This document shows, piece after piece, positions 16,452-26,035 of a stretch of 64,000 nucleotides of DNA. Made by a program: the position numbers and the translations under genes. How positions within the stretch are numbered: position 1 is the first letter of the stretch; each line of letters begins with the position of its first letter. Source of the stretch: Bradyrhizobium sp. AZCC 1719 (lineage in GTDB: Bacteria; Pseudomonadota; Alphaproteobacteria; Rhizobiales; Xanthobacteraceae); contig NZ_JAZHRU010000001.1 in NCBI RefSeq assembly GCF_036924525.1, forward strand, positions 1,145,001-1,209,000, given 5' to 3'. A model generated the notes under the pieces. The model was not told the DNA's origin, ran no database searches, and saw nothing but the letters and a program-made list of their open reading frames with translations.

Positions 16452-17102
16452 ATGACCGCCGAAACTGATGCGGAGCTGATCGAAGAGGGACGAAAACTCT
16501 TCGCCGGCGAATGGAAGTTCGTCTGGGCCGCGCCCTCGATCGAGACGCTGCCGCCGATGGCGGGCATGGAGGTGGCGTTTGCCGGCCGCTCAAATGTCGG
16601 CAAATCGAGTCTCATCAACGCGCTCACCGGCCGCAACGCGCTGGCGCGCACCTCTCATACACCGGGCCGCACCCAGGAACTGATCTTCTTCGAAGGGCCT
16701 GACAGGGCCGGGCTGCGGCTGGTCGACATGCCCGGCTATGGCTATGCCTCGGCGCCGAAAACCAAGGTCGCCTCCTGGACCAAGCTGATTCATCAATTCC
16801 TGTTAGGACGCGCCACGCTGGCGCGGGTCTATGTGCTGATCGACGCGCGCCACGGCATCAAGGATGTCGATCAGGACGTGCTGAAGACGCTGGACAAGTC
16901 AGCGGTGAGCTACCAGGTGGTGCTGACGAAGGCGGACCAGGTGAAGGCCGCCGAGCTTCAGAGCAATATCACCGAGACAACGGCCGCGCTCGCCAAGCAT
17001 CCGGCGGCGTTTCCGGATGTATTGGTGACCTCCTCGCGCACCAGTGCCGGCATGCCGGAATTGCGCGCTGCGATGGTGCGCCTGTTGAAGGAGCGTGGCT
17101 GA
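16452..17102 (+). CDS. engB: Ribosome biogenesis GTPase YsxC/EngB
   Basis: A 216-aa TRAFAC GTPase needed for 50S assembly. G1 GRSNVGKSS, the switch region TPGRTQELIFFE, G3 DMPGYGYA, G4 TKAD and G5 TSSRTSAG are all readable. The stop codon overlaps the start of the next gene (TGATG). It follows yidC, as in many alphaproteobacteria. Confidence 0.96.
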   Translation: MTAETDAELIEEGRKLFAGEWKFVWAAPSIETLPPMAGMEVAFAGRSNVGKSSLINALTGRNALARTSHTPGRTQELIFFEGPDRAGLRLVDMPGYGYASAPKTKVASWTKLIHQFLLGRATLARVYVLIDARHGIKDVDQDVLKTLDKSAVSYQVVLTKADQVKAAELQSNITETTAALAKHPAAFPDVLVTSSRTSAGMPELRAAMVRLLKERG

Positions 17103-17473
17103 TGAACCGCGCCGGCCGCATCCTGATCGTGCTCGCTGCCATCATGGGCGCTGACGGCGTCATGCTGGCGGCAGCCTCCGCCCATGGCGCGGATGCGTCG
17201 CGGCTGGTGTCGGCGTCGTCGATGCTGTTGTTTCACGCCAGCGCGGTATTGGGCGCGGTCGCGTTGGCCGAGCGCGGGATCGTTCACGCGAAAATCGGCA
17301 TCGCGGCCGCTTTCGGCTTCGTTCTCGCAGCGAGCCTGTTCGCCGGCGATTTGACACTGCGGCACTATGCCGGACATGGGCTGTTTACGATGGCCGCGCC
17401 CACCGGGGGGACACTGGTGATTGCGAGCTGGCTGGCGCTGGCGGTTTCGGCGGCCTGGCCGAAGCGGGGGTGA
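17102..17473 (+). CDS. DUF423 family membrane protein
   Basis: A 123-aa inner-membrane protein with four hydrophobic helices. The first contains the family's small-residue pattern ending in ASAHGADASR, followed by the LLFHASAVLGAVAL helix and a C-terminal TMAAPTGGTLVIASWLALA. These match the DUF423 (YgdD/YwdK) family, whose function is unknown. It overlaps the engB stop codon and is probably co-translated. Confidence 0.85.
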   Translation: MNRAGRILIVLAAIMGADGVMLAAASAHGADASRLVSASSMLLFHASAVLGAVALAERGIVHAKIGIAAAFGFVLAASLFAGDLTLRHYAGHGLFTMAAPTGGTLVIASWLALAVSAAWPKRG

Positions 17474-17476
17474 ATC

Positions 17477-17629
17477 TTCCCTTCTCCCCTTGTGGGAGAA
17501 GGTGGCATAGGCGGCCTTTGGCCGCCGTCTCTTAGAACGCCGATGCTTCGCATCGGCTACGGCGCCGGATGAGGGGTCTGCATCCGCGGAAAGAACCCCT
17601 CACCCGTCTCCCACAAGGGGAGTGGGAAG
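17477..17629. repeat. Family D palindromic repeat, copy 1
   Basis: The outer arms are CTTCTCCCCTTGTGGGAG on the left and the inverse CTCCCACAAGGGGAG on the right, enclosing nested hairpins (GGCGGCC/GGCCGCC and CCGATGC/GCATCGG) and the pair GAGGGGTCTGCATCC / AACCCCTCACC. It lies between the DUF423 gene and argB. Related copies are at 48614-48756 and, diverged, inside hrpB at 40131-40266. Confidence 0.85.
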
Positions 17630-17702
17630 TAAGACGCCTCCGCAATCCCCCCACTTTGCGCCCTGCCCGCCAATCGGATAGAACCCGGCCCGACATCCGA
17701 AA

Positions 17703-18617
17703 ATGGCGAGACCCGCTTTCATGACATCAGCGCAAGATATCAGCCCGCTCGATCAGGCCCGCATCCTGTCGGAAGCGCTCCCGCATATGCAGCAATATGA
17801 CGAGGAAACCATCGTCATCAAATATGGCGGCCACGCCATGGGCGCGGAGGAAACCGCCAAGGCGTTTGCGCGCGACATCGTGCTTCTGGAGCAGACCGCG
17901 ATCAATCCGGTGGTGGTGCATGGCGGCGGTCCGCAGATCGCGACCATGCTGAAGCGGCTGGGCATCCAGTCGGAATTTGCCGCCGGGCTGCGCATCACCG
18001 ATGCCGCCACGATCGAGATCGTCGAGATGGTGCTGGCGGGCTCGGTGAACAAGCAACTCGTCGGCTACATCAACGAAGCCGGCGGCAAGGCCGTCGGGCT
18101 GTCCGGCAAGGACGGCAACATGGTGAAGGCGACCAAGACGTCGCGGACCATGGTCGATCCGGATTCGAACATCGAGAAGGCGATCGATCTCGGCTTCGTC
18201 GGCGATCCCGACAAGGTCGATCTCACGCTGTTGAACCAGTTGATCGGCTATGAACTGATCCCGGTGCTGGCGCCGCTGGCGACCTCGCATGACGGCCACA
18301 CCCTCAACATCAACGCCGACACGTTTGCTGGCGCGGTCGCCGGTGCGCTCAAGGCCAAGCGACTATTGCTGTTGACCGACGTTCCCGGCGTGCTCGACAA
18401 GTCAAAGAAGCTGATTCCGGAATTGTCGGTGAAGGACGCGCGAAAGCTGATCGCCGACGGCACGATTTCCGGCGGCATGATTCCGAAGGTCGAGACCTGC
18501 ATCTACGCGCTGGAACAGGGCGTGCAGGGCGTCGTCATCATCGACGGCAAGATGCGGCACGCGGTGCTGTTGGAGTTGTTCACCAATCAGGGCACCGGCA
18601 CGCTGATCCATAAGTGA
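17703..18617 (+). CDS. argB: Acetylglutamate kinase
   Basis: A 304-aa amino-acid kinase catalysing the second step of arginine synthesis. It shows KYGGHAMG (phosphate loop), VHGGGPQI, the substrate-binding helix [25 protein letters not shown] and the GGMIPKVE motif. An alternative start at 17721 (MTSAQDIS) would remove six residues; neither start has a strong ribosome site. Arginase is encoded at 56 kb but the two are not linked. Confidence 0.96.
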   Translation: MARPAFMTSAQDISPLDQARILSEALPHMQQYDEETIVIKYGGHAMGAEETAKAFARDIVLLEQTAINPVVVHGGGPQIATMLKRLGIQSEFAAGLRITDAATIEIVEMVLAGSVNKQLVGYINEAGGKAVGLSGKDGNMVKATKTSRTMVDPDSNIEKAIDLGFVGDPDKVDLTLLNQLIGYELIPVLAPLATSHDGHTLNINADTFAGAVAGALKAKRLLLLTDVPGVLDKSKKLIPELSVKDARKLIADGTISGGMIPKVETCIYALEQGVQGVVIIDGKMRHAVLLELFTNQGTGTLIHK

Positions 18618-18640
18618 TGCACGAGCGGCAAAAGGAAGTC

Positions 18641-18763
18641 GTCATGGTCGGGCATAGCCGTCCAAAGGACGGCGTCGCTTCCGCTAGCCTATGCCCGGCC
18701 ATCCACGCCTTTATCGGCTGCAGCAGGAAAGACGTGGATGCCCGGAATCAATCCGGGCAGGAC
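18641..18763. repeat. Family B palindromic repeat, degenerate copy 1
   Basis: GTCATGGTCGGGCATAGCC at the left and, at the right, GACGTGGATGCCCGG...GGGCAGGAC as a partial inverse. An additional hairpin around GTCCAAAGGAC is inserted in the left arm. It is translated in the open frame upstream of the DUF1036 gene, which is why the longer frame from 18614 was rejected. Confidence 0.7.
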
Positions 18764-18772
18764 GAGCGGAGA

Positions 18773-19798
18773 ATGCAGCGGCAGGCGCGTTCAGCGTTCG
18801 CACGCTTCCTGATGTCGCTGCCGGCCGCAATGATCTCGCTGTTCGTTTCCGCGCTGCCCGCGTTCGCCGACTTAAAGCTCTGCAACCGCATGAGCTACGT
18901 CGTCGAGGCCGCGATCGGCATCGACGAGAAATCGGCGACCGCGACGCGGGGCTGGTTCCGGATCGATCCGGCCGCCTGCCGGGTGGTGCTGCAGGGCGTG
19001 CTGACGGCCGACCGCATCCTGTTGAACGCGCGTGCGCTCGGCGTCTACGGCGCCTCGCCGATCCCGCAGAACGGCAGCGACACGCTGTGCATCGCGCCGG
19101 ACAATTTCGTCATCGCCGCCGCCCGCCAGTGCCGCGGCAACCAGACGCCGGCGCCGTTCACCCAGATCACGCCGACGCGGACCGACGACGGCAACCTTGT
19201 CGCCTATCTGGCCGAAGATTCCGAGTATGACGACGAGCAGGCGCGGCTCGCCGGCATCCAGCGGCTCCTGGTGATCGCGGGCTATGACGCCGCGCCGATC
19301 GACGGCGTCGACGGGCCGAAGACGCAGGCCGCCTTGAGCGCCTTTCTGAAGAGCCGTGGACTGGCGGCCGAAATCGTGCAGTCGCAAAACTTCTTCGCCA
19401 CCATGATCGACGCCGTGCAAAAGCCCTCCTCCACAGGGCTAACCTGGTGCAACGACACGCCGCACAAGATCATGGCGGCGGTCGCCACCGACGACGGCAA
19501 GGCGGTGACCAGCCGCGGCTGGTACCGTATCGATCCCGGCAAGTGCCTGCATCCCGATGTGATCGGCCAGCCCAAACAGGTCTATAGTTTTGCCGAAGCC
19601 GTCGACGGCGAAAGCCGCGCCATCAAGTACCGGGACAAGCCACTGAACTGGGGCGGCCCGAAACAGCTCTGCACGCGCGAGAGCAAGTTCGAGATATCCG
19701 AACAGGGCGATTGCGGCACGCGCGGACTTGCCGCAATCGGCTTTGCGCCGGTCGATATGAGTAGCGGCGGCAAGACGCTGCGATTTGCGATGCCGTGA
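18773..19798 (+). CDS. Exported protein with two DUF1036 domains flanking a peptidoglycan-binding-like segment
   Basis: A 341-aa secreted protein. Residues 1-32 are a signal peptide (hydrophobic core MISLFVSALPAFA). Residues ~34-145 and ~223-340 are two DUF1036 domains, recognisable by CNRMSYVVEAAIG / CNDTPHKIMAAVA and the paired RGWFRIDPAACR / RGWYRIDPGKCL. Between them, ~157-197 (AGIQRLLVIAGYDAAPIDGV) has the look of a PG_binding_1 repeat. It is probably periplasmic and cell-wall associated. The ATG at 18773 has CGGAGA just upstream. Confidence 0.85.
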   Translation: MQRQARSAFARFLMSLPAAMISLFVSALPAFADLKLCNRMSYVVEAAIGIDEKSATATRGWFRIDPAACRVVLQGVLTADRILLNARALGVYGASPIPQNGSDTLCIAPDNFVIAAARQCRGNQTPAPFTQITPTRTDDGNLVAYLAEDSEYDDEQARLAGIQRLLVIAGYDAAPIDGVDGPKTQAALSAFLKSRGLAAEIVQSQNFFATMIDAVQKPSSTGLTWCNDTPHKIMAAVATDDGKAVTSRGWYRIDPGKCLHPDVIGQPKQVYSFAEAVDGESRAIKYRDKPLNWGGPKQLCTRESKFEISEQGDCGTRGLAAIGFAPVDMSSGGKTLRFAMP

Positions 19799-19829
19799 TG
19801 CCTATGCGCGCCCGCCTCAATCCCCTCCC

Positions 19830-19965
19830 GTCATCACCCGCGAAGGCGGGTGATCCAGTACTCCGTGACATCTGTTATTACTCTCGAAGGCCGCGGCGTA
19901 CTGGATGCCCCGCCGGAGCCTGTCATCGGGCTCGCCGGAGGCGAGACCCGGTGGCGGGGCATGAC
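19830..19965. repeat. Family A palindromic repeat, copy 1 (with nested hairpin cassette)
   Basis: Left arm GTCATCACCCGCGAAGGCGG...ATCCAGTA, a ~40-nt centre, then GCGTACTGGATGCCCCGCC...GGCGGGGCATGAC. The right arm carries an inserted hairpin (about 19914-19955) starting GGAGCCTGTCATCGGGC and ending GACCCGGTGG, shared with other elements. It lies immediately upstream of the HAD phosphatase gene. Confidence 0.85.
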
Positions 19966-19976
19966 AGCGAAGAGGT

Positions 19977-20675
19977 ATGATGAGATCTCCCCGCTCCTTC
20001 AGCCACATCGACACCTGGGTGTTCGATCTCGACAACACGCTGTACCCGCATCACGTCAATCTGTGGCAGCAGGTCGACGCGCGGATCGGCGAGTTCATCA
20101 GCGCTTACTTGAAGATATCAGCGGAAGAAGCCCGCGTGATCCAGAAGGATTATTACCGCCGTTACGGCACCAGCATGCGCGGCATGATGACCGAGCACGG
20201 TGTGCACGCCGACGATTATCTCGCTTACGTACACAAAATCGATCACTCGCCGCTGGAGCCGAACCCGGCGATGGGCGCGGCGATCGCAAAACTTCCGGGG
20301 CGCAAGCTGATCCTGACCAACGGCTCCACCGACCATGCCGACGCGGTGCTGGAGCGGCTCGGCATCACCCAACATTTCGAGGCGGTGTTCGATATCATCG
20401 CCGCCGAGCTGGAGCCGAAGCCGGCGCCGCAGACCTACGACAGGTTCCTGCGCGTCCACGGCGTCGATCCCCTGCGATCGGCGATGTTCGAGGATCTCGC
20501 CCGCAACCTCGTGGTGCCGCACCAGCTCGGCATGACCACGGTGCTGGTGGTGCCTGACGGCGCCAAGGAAGTGGTGCGCGAGGACTGGGAGCTGGAAGGC
20601 CGCGATGCAGCTTACGTCGATCATGTCACGGATGATTTGACGGGGTTTTTGGAGCGATTGGCGCAATCAAAGTAG
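19977..20675 (+). CDS. Pyrimidine 5'-nucleotidase (HAD superfamily)
   Basis: A 232-aa HAD phosphatase of the SDT1-like pyrimidine nucleotidase group. Motif I is VFDLDNTLYP, motif II LILTNGSTDHA, motif III uses Lys in EPKPAPQTYDRF, and motif IV is AMFEDLARNL. It is expected to dephosphorylate UMP/CMP-type nucleotides. Two adjacent ATGs (19977, 19980) share the AGAGG ribosome site; the second has better spacing. Confidence 0.9.
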   Translation: MMRSPRSFSHIDTWVFDLDNTLYPHHVNLWQQVDARIGEFISAYLKISAEEARVIQKDYYRRYGTSMRGMMTEHGVHADDYLAYVHKIDHSPLEPNPAMGAAIAKLPGRKLILTNGSTDHADAVLERLGITQHFEAVFDIIAAELEPKPAPQTYDRFLRVHGVDPLRSAMFEDLARNLVVPHQLGMTTVLVVPDGAKEVVREDWELEGRDAAYVDHVTDDLTGFLERLAQSK

Positions 20676-20678
20676 GTC

Positions 20679-20777
20679 GTCATACCCCGCGAAGGCGGGG
20701 TATCCAGCAATCACCAGCATCTCGATCAATTACAGCGGCCGCGGCGTACTGGGTCACCCGCCTTCGCGGGTGACGAC
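20679..20777. repeat. Family A palindromic repeat, copy 2
   Basis: GTCATACCCCGCGAAGGCGG...ATCCAGCA, a short centre, then GCGTACTGGGTCACCCGCC...GGTGACGAC. It sits between the HAD phosphatase and dapD and starts 4 bp after the stop codon. Confidence 0.85.
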
Positions 20778-20857
20778 GGTGAGGGTTTGCCTTGACTCTC
20801 CCCCTCCAAATCCCGAAAAAGCCAACCTTGCCCCAATACTCCTCCGAGGAAATCCCG

Positions 20858-21703
20858 ATGTCCCTGTCCGCGCTCGAATCCACCGTCAACACCGCGTTCG
20901 ATGCCCGCGATGGCATTTCGACGGCGACCAAGGGCGAGGTTCGCGAGGCCGTCGATCACGCGCTTGAGCTGCTCGACAAGGGCGAAGCGCGGGTGGCCGA
21001 GCGCGAGGCCTCGGGCAAGTGGAAGGTCAATCAGTGGCTGAAGAAAGCCGTGCTGCTGTCGTTCCGCCTCAACGACATGGGCCAGATTCCCGGCGGCCCC
21101 GGCAAGGCGTCGTGGTGGGACAAGGTGCCGTCGAAGTTCGAGGGCTGGGGCGAGAACCGTTTTCGCGATGCCGGTTTCCGCGCCGTGCCCGGCGCGATCG
21201 TGCGCCGCTCGGCGTTCATCGCCCGCAACGTCGTGCTGATGCCGTCCTTCGTCAATCTCGGCGCCTATGTCGATGAGGCGACCATGATCGACACCTGGTC
21301 GACCGTTGGCTCCTGCGCGCAGATCGGCAAGCGCGTGCATATTTCCGGCGGCGTCGGCATCGGCGGCGTGCTGGAGCCGCTGCAGGCCGAACCTGTGATC
21401 GTCGAGGACGATTGCTTCATCGGCGCGCGCTCGGAAGTCGCCGAAGGCGTGATCGTGCGCAAGGGCGCGGTGCTGGCAATGGGCGTGTTCCTCGGTGCCT
21501 CCACCAAGATCGTCGACCGCGAGACCGGCGAAACCTTCATCGGCGAAGTGCCGGAATATTCGGTCGTGGTTCCGGGCGCCCTGCCCGGCAAACCCCTGAA
21601 AAACGGCCAGCCCGGCCCATCGACGGCCTGCGCCGTGATCGTCAAGCGCGTCGACGAGCGCACCCGCGCCAAGACCAGCATCAACGAATTGCTGCGGGAC
21701 TGA
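20858..21703 (+). CDS. dapD: 2,3,4,5-tetrahydropyridine-2,6-dicarboxylate N-succinyltransferase
   Basis: A 281-aa trimeric left-handed beta-helix enzyme of the succinylase branch of lysine/diaminopimelate synthesis. It has the N-terminal helical domain, [42 protein letters not shown] and [10 protein letters not shown] hexapeptide repeats, and the C-terminal [16 protein letters not shown]. The ATG at 20858 follows a GAGGA site; the open frame from 20792 is rejected. dapE, the later step, lies 0.7 kb downstream. Confidence 0.97.
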   Translation: MSLSALESTVNTAFDARDGISTATKGEVREAVDHALELLDKGEARVAEREASGKWKVNQWLKKAVLLSFRLNDMGQIPGGPGKASWWDKVPSKFEGWGENRFRDAGFRAVPGAIVRRSAFIARNVVLMPSFVNLGAYVDEATMIDTWSTVGSCAQIGKRVHISGGVGIGGVLEPLQAEPVIVEDDCFIGARSEVAEGVIVRKGAVLAMGVFLGASTKIVDRETGETFIGEVPEYSVVVPGALPGKPLKNGQPGPSTACAVIVKRVDERTRAKTSINELLRD

Positions 21704-21774
21704 TCGAACCGGGGTCTTTTCCGCGCGACTAACCTACCGGGCCGCGGCATTTGCCGCCGTCCGGAGCGTTCGGC

Positions 21775-22389
21775 ATGAACTGGACCTGGTACCTGTTCCG
21801 ATTCGATGGCCGCATCAATCGCGCCAAGCTTTGGATGGCGCTGGTCATCATCATGTTCTGGATGATGTTGCTGGGCGGGCTGGCCGTTGCCACGGGCATC
21901 GTTCCCACCAAGACAACATTCAGCCTCAGCACCGACGACCTGTTTCGCGTCGTCGATCCCGCCAGCTACCGGTCGTGGTCCTGGGCCGGTATGCCTTCTT
22001 TGCTGATCAAAGTGATTGGCACGTCGCTGTTCCTTTGGGTCTATTTCGCCATCTCGATCAAGCGTCTGCATGACCGCGACAAAAGCGGCTGGTGGATGGT
22101 GCCGTTCTTCATCCTTCCCGGCCTCTACGACCAGTTCGCTGACCGCCTTCCGGAATCTTATTTCATGATAGTGCCGGCCCTGATTGGCTTCGGGTTGTAC
22201 ATCTGGGGCTTTGTCGAGATGTTCTTCCTGAGAGGCTCGCGAAACACCAACCGTTTTGGCCCCGACCCGCTGGCGTCGCAGCCGCGAGTGGATACGCGGC
22301 CGCCGTGGGACCAGCAGAGCGAGATCGAAATGGTGCCGCACAAGGCTGGCCCGCCGCCGGTTTGGCGTGTTAAGCCGGGGTATGAATGA
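21775..22389 (+). CDS. DUF805 family membrane protein
   Basis: A 204-aa inner-membrane protein. [18 protein letters not shown] is the classic DUF805 start (FxGRxxRxxFW pattern), followed by three or four hydrophobic helices, the [14 protein letters not shown] motif and a C-terminal [16 protein letters not shown] segment ([11 protein letters not shown]). Function unknown. The ATG at 21775 has GGAG upstream. Its 3' end overlaps the dapE start by 8 bp, so it is translationally coupled inside the dap cluster. Confidence 0.88.
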   Translation: MNWTWYLFRFDGRINRAKLWMALVIIMFWMMLLGGLAVATGIVPTKTTFSLSTDDLFRVVDPASYRSWSWAGMPSLLIKVIGTSLFLWVYFAISIKRLHDRDKSGWWMVPFFILPGLYDQFADRLPESYFMIVPALIGFGLYIWGFVEMFFLRGSRNTNRFGPDPLASQPRVDTRPPWDQQSEIEMVPHKAGPPPVWRVKPGYE

Positions 22390-23536
22390 CGCCGTTTCGA
22401 TCACCCGCGACCTCGTCCGCTGCCCTTCCGTAACTCCCGCCGATGCCGGCGCGCTCGGCGTGCTCGAACGCCTACTGAAGGGCGCCGGCTTCGAGGTGCA
22501 TCGCGTCACCTTCGGCGAGCCGGGCACCGCCGACATCGACAACCTCTACGCCCGCATCGGCTCCGAAGCGCCGCACATCACCTTTGCCGGACACACCGAC
22601 GTGGTGCCGGCCGGTGACGAAGCCGCATGGAGCCATGGCGCGTTCTCCGGCGACATCAAGGACGGCTTTCTCTACGGCCGCGGCGCGGTCGACATGAAGG
22701 GCGGCATCGCCTGCAGCGTCGCTGCCGTGCTGCAATATCTCGCCGGCAACGGCGGCAAGCCGAAAGGTTCGATCTCGTTTCTGATCACCGGCGACGAAGA
22801 GGACATTTCGGTCAACGGCACCATCAAGCTGTTGAAGTGGTGCGCCGAGCGCGGCGAAAAATTCGATCATTGCGTGCTCGGCGAACCTTCCAACGTCGAG
22901 GTGCTGGGTGACTGCATCAAGATCGGCCGCCGCGGCTCGCAATCCGGCTCGCTCCATGTCGACGGCGTGCAGGGCCATGTCGCCTATCCGCACCGCGCGT
23001 CAAACCCGGTGCCGGACATTTCGCGGCTGATCGTGGCGCTCTCCGACGAGCCGCTCGACCACGGCAGCGCGCAGTTTCAGGCCTCCAACCTCGAGTTTAC
23101 CTCTGTCGATGTCGGCAACACCGCCAGCAACGTCATCCCCGGACAGGCGCGTGCAAAATTCAACATCCGCTACAACGACAACCACACGCAGGAAAGCTTG
23201 CGCGCGCTGGTCGAGGAGCGGCTGGCAAAGGCCTGCGGCAACCGCATCCGCGCCCGCATCGTGTGGGAATATTCCAACTCCAACGTGTTCGTGACGAAGC
23301 CGGGCACGTTCACCGATCTTGCCGTCAGCGCGATCGAGGAAGTCACCGGACGCAAGCCGGAGCTCTCGACTTCCGGCGGGACCTCGGACGCGCGCTTCAT
23401 TTCGAGCTATTGCCCGGTGATCGAATTCGGCCTCGTCGGCCAGACCATGCACCAGATCGACGAACGCACGCCGGTGTCGGATCTGGAGAAGCTGACGAAG
23501 ATCTATCGCGGGGTATTGGAGCGGTATTTCGCTTAA
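22382..23536 (+). CDS. dapE: Succinyl-diaminopimelate desuccinylase
   Basis: A 384-aa M20-family metallohydrolase removing succinate from N-succinyl-L,L-DAP. The zinc ligands sit in [31 protein letters not shown] and the C-terminal [11 protein letters not shown]. The dimerisation lid ([23 protein letters not shown]) is intact. The ATG at 22382 overlaps the preceding DUF805 stop. Together with dapD it supports the succinylase route. Confidence 0.97.
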   Translation: MNDAVSITRDLVRCPSVTPADAGALGVLERLLKGAGFEVHRVTFGEPGTADIDNLYARIGSEAPHITFAGHTDVVPAGDEAAWSHGAFSGDIKDGFLYGRGAVDMKGGIACSVAAVLQYLAGNGGKPKGSISFLITGDEEDISVNGTIKLLKWCAERGEKFDHCVLGEPSNVEVLGDCIKIGRRGSQSGSLHVDGVQGHVAYPHRASNPVPDISRLIVALSDEPLDHGSAQFQASNLEFTSVDVGNTASNVIPGQARAKFNIRYNDNHTQESLRALVEERLAKACGNRIRARIVWEYSNSNVFVTKPGTFTDLAVSAIEEVTGRKPELSTSGGTSDARFISSYCPVIEFGLVGQTMHQIDERTPVSDLEKLTKIYRGVLERYFA

Positions 23537-23553
23537 GGAGTGCCAACTCCGCC

Positions 23554-23704
23554 GTCATGGCCGGGCTCGTCCCGGCCATCCACGTTCTTGGTGCCTCACC
23601 GCAACGATCGCATCCGTCATGCCCGGCATTGTGTCGGGCATCCGCGTTCTGACTCAACAATAAGCAAAAAGGACGTGGATGGCCGGGACGAGTCCGGCCA
23701 TGAC
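23554..23704. repeat. Family B palindromic repeat, copy 2
   Basis: Left arm 23554-23589 (GTCATGGCCGGGCTCGTCCC...ATCCACGTT), a second internal left-type arm starting GTCATGCCCGGCATTGTG at 23616, and a right arm GGACGTGGATGGCCGGGACG...CATGAC at 23671-23704. It begins 18 bp after dapE and abuts the 3' side of the decayed GIY-YIG gene. The left arm also pairs with the arm at 24027-24062. Confidence 0.85.
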
Positions 23705-23732
23705 GACGAGAGACGCCGACGGAAGGATAACT

Positions 23733-24014
23733 ATTGAGCGATCGAAGATCGTTCCAATCAGGGTTGTCAGCCAAAATCAATCTTACCTTCCATTTTCGCG
23801 ACCAATGCTTGATGTTGTGCTCACGCTGGATCGCTGCCTGGATGCTCTCGTGATACTCGAAGTAGACGAGGCGCTTGACCGAATATCGCTTCGTAAAGCC
23901 TGCGATTAATCCATTCCGGTGTTGGAAGACTCGCCGAACGAGATCGCTCGTCACCCCGACGTGCAGGATGCCGTTAGGTGCGCTCGCCATGATGTAAACG
24001 TAGCCGCCGGACAT
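23733..24014 (-). pseudogene. Decayed GIY-YIG nuclease gene
   Basis: The minus strand encodes MSGGYVYIMASAPNGILHVG followed by VTSDLVRRV, RYSVKRLVYFEYHESIQAA and REHNIKHWSRKWKVRLI, clearly homologous to the intact GIY-YIG protein at 28035-28340. Two defects are visible. The second signature tyrosine is His (LHVG where LYIG is expected), and there is no stop at the normal place: the frame continues through the neighbouring repeat and antisense to dapE until 23397. Coordinates given cover the recognisable domain only. An arm of family B lies 12 bp upstream of the ATG. Confidence 0.75.
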
Positions 24015-24026
24015 GGGGGGATGATG

Positions 24027-24062
24027 AAGGACGTGGATGGCCGGGACAAGCCCGGCCATGAC
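24027..24062. repeat. Family B repeat arm next to the GIY-YIG relic
   Basis: AAGGACGTGGATGGCCGGGA...GGCCATGAC. Its reverse complement matches 23554-23589 at 34 of 36 positions, so the GIY-YIG relic lies between inverted family-B arms. It ends 8 bp before the truA stop codon. Confidence 0.85.
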
Positions 24063-24070
24063 GGTGAAGG

Positions 24071-24808
24071 CTAATACTCCACGCGCACCAGATACAGCCC
24101 CTCCGGAGGCGCCACCGGGCCGCAGGCGGCGCGGTTGCGGGCGGCTAAAGCAGCGGCAAGGTCGTCGGCGCTCCAGCGGCCTTCGCCGACCCACACCAGC
24201 GAGCCCACCATCGAGCGCACCTGGCTGTGCAGGAACGAGCGCGCCGAGGTGAGGATCGAAATCGCGTCGCCCTCCCTGATCACGTCGAGCTGGTCGAGCG
24301 TCTTCTCCGGCGACTTCGCCTGGCATTCGGTGTCGCGGAAGGTCGTGAAATCGTGCTTGCCGAGCAGCCTCTTGGCTGCGGCGTCCATCGCGTCCGTATC
24401 GAGATGGCGCGGCACCCGCCAGCTTCGCTTGATATCGAGTGCGAGATTGGCGCGGTGGTTGGTGATCCGGTAGCGGTAGTGGCGTCTCTTGGCCGAGAAA
24501 CGTGCCTCGAAATCATCAGCCACGATTTCCGCACTGAGCACACCGATCGGATGCGGGCGCAAATGCGCGTTCAGCCCATCGCGCAACCGGCCCGGCGGAA
24601 ACGGCTTTTGGATATCGCAATGCGCGACCTGCGCCAGCGCATGAACCCCGGCATCGGTGCGGCCCGAGCCATGGACGCGCACGTCCTCGCCGCAGATCGC
24701 CTTCACCGCAGTTTCCAGCGCGCCCTGCACGGTCGGCGCGTTATCCTGGATCTGCCAGCCGGAGAATGGCGTGCCGTCGTATTCGATGATGAGTTTGTAG
24801 CGGGGCAT
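24071..24808 (-). CDS. truA: tRNA pseudouridine(38-40) synthase
   Basis: A 245-aa pseudouridine synthase modifying positions 38-40 of the tRNA anticodon stem. The start [18 protein letters not shown], the catalytic motif [11 protein letters not shown] with Asp52, RRHYRYRI and the C-terminal [17 protein letters not shown] are all present. It is in the truA-fmt-def gene order, each junction separated by a palindromic repeat. Confidence 0.97.
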   Translation of the reverse strand: MPRYKLIIEYDGTPFSGWQIQDNAPTVQGALETAVKAICGEDVRVHGSGRTDAGVHALAQVAHCDIQKPFPPGRLRDGLNAHLRPHPIGVLSAEIVADDFEARFSAKRRHYRYRITNHRANLALDIKRSWRVPRHLDTDAMDAAAKRLLGKHDFTTFRDTECQAKSPEKTLDQLDVIREGDAISILTSARSFLHSQVRSMVGSLVWVGEGRWSADDLAAALAARNRAACGPVAPPEGLYLVRVEY

Positions 24809-24819
24809 GTTTACTCGAT

Positions 24820-24955
24820 GTCATGGTCCGCCAACCGGTCCGGCCTTTGGCCGGCCGGATGACAGGCTCCGGCGGACGATCCAGTACGCCGTGAAGTTCA
24901 TATTTACTCTCAGGGGCCGCGGCGTACTGGATACCCCGCTTTCGCGGGGTATGAC
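24820..24955. repeat. Family A palindromic repeat, copy 3 (with nested hairpin cassette)
   Basis: Left arm starts GTCATGGTCCGCC and contains the inserted hairpin cassette in inverted orientation (about 24829-24874, ending GATGACAGGCTCCGG) before GATCCAGTA. The centre is followed by GCGTACTGGATACCCCGC...GGGGTATGAC. It fills the truA-fmt gap and ends 4 bp before the fmt stop. Confidence 0.85.
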
Positions 24956-24959
24956 AGTG

Positions 24960-25895
24960 TCACGCAAACCGCGCGCCAGCCTTCAGCGGCGTACCGCGCA
25001 GGAAATCTGCGGCCTTCATCCGCGCCTTGCCTTCGCGTTGAAGTTCCAGAATGCGGATCGCGCCGTCGCGGCAGGCGATCGTCAAACCATCGTCGAGCAC
25101 CTCGCCGGGCGCGCCTGAACCCTTCGCCAACTCGCAGCGCAGAATCTTGATCCGCGCCGGCTCGCCGTCGGCAGCCAACTCGCACCAGGCGCCCGGAAAC
25201 GGCGACAGCCCGTGAATATGCCGCAGCACCTCGCGCGCCGGTCGCTTCCAGTCGATCCGCGCCTCGGCCTTGTCGATCTTGGCGGCGTACGTCACGCCGT
25301 CTTCGCTTTGCTTTTGGAGTTGCAACCCGCCGCGCTCGAGCCCGCCCATGGCGCGCACCATCAGGTCGGCCCCGAGCGGCGCCAGCGCGTCGTGCAGATC
25401 GGCGGCCGTCATTAAGTCCGTGATCGCGAGTCGCTCGGCCATCGCGACGTCGCCGGTGTCGAGGCCAACATCCATCTTCATCACCATCACGCCGGTCTCG
25501 GCATCACCTTCCATGATGGCGCGATTGATCGGGGCGGCGCCGCGCCAGCGCGGCAGCAGCGAAGCGTGCAGGTTGAAGCAGCCGTAGCGCGGCGCGTCGA
25601 GAATGGCCTGCGGCAGGATCATGCCGTAGGCGACGACGACGGCGGCGTCGGCATTGTGCGCGCGGAATTCGGCGAGCGCTTCCGGCGTCTTCAGTGTCGC
25701 CGGCATCAGCACGGGAATCCCAAGCCGCCGCGCTTCCTGCTCGACCGGGGTCGGCTGCAATTGCAGCCCACGGCGACCGCCCGGCTTCGGCACACGGGTA
25801 TAGACCGCCACGATCTGATGGCCATGGGCCACGAGTTCGAGCAGCGTCGGCACTGCAAAATCGGGCGTGCCCATGAAGATCAGGCGGAGTGGCAT
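24960..25895 (-). CDS. fmt: Methionyl-tRNA formyltransferase
   Basis: A 311-aa enzyme that formylates initiator Met-tRNA using 10-formyl-[28 protein letters not shown], the catalytic Asn/His segment [16 protein letters not shown], and DVGLDTGDV are readable, followed by the C-terminal OB-fold domain. It is partner to def (deformylase), encoded next on the same strand. Confidence 0.97.
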   Translation of the reverse strand: MPLRLIFMGTPDFAVPTLLELVAHGHQIVAVYTRVPKPGGRRGLQLQPTPVEQEARRLGIPVLMPATLKTPEALAEFRAHNADAAVVVAYGMILPQAILDAPRYGCFNLHASLLPRWRGAAPINRAIMEGDAETGVMVMKMDVGLDTGDVAMAERLAITDLMTAADLHDALAPLGADLMVRAMGGLERGGLQLQKQSEDGVTYAAKIDKAEARIDWKRPAREVLRHIHGLSPFPGAWCELAADGEPARIKILRCELAKGSGAPGEVLDDGLTIACRDGAIRILELQREGKARMKAADFLRGTPLKAGARFA

Positions 25896-25930
25896 GAGGT
25901 GGAAATCCCGTTACGACGCCAGTTTAGTTC

Positions 25931-26016
25931 GTCATGGCCGGGCTTGTCCCGGCCATCCACGTCTTTAGTGCAGGCAGAAGAAAAGCGTGGATGCCCGGGA
26001 CAAGCCCGGGCATGAC
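25931..26016. repeat. Family B palindromic repeat, copy 3
   Basis: Compact, well-preserved example: GTCATGGCCGGGCTTGTCCC...ATCCACGTCTTT, a ~15-nt centre, then AAGCGTGGATGCCCGGGACA...GGGCATGAC. It fills the gap between fmt and def. Confidence 0.9.
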
Positions 26017-26035
26017 GGCTGAGAGAGATGCAAAA

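Noticed and set aside
23397..23732. C-terminal extension of the GIY-YIG relic as real protein
   Set aside because: The extra codons are translated family-B repeat and antisense dapE, the result of a lost stop codon.
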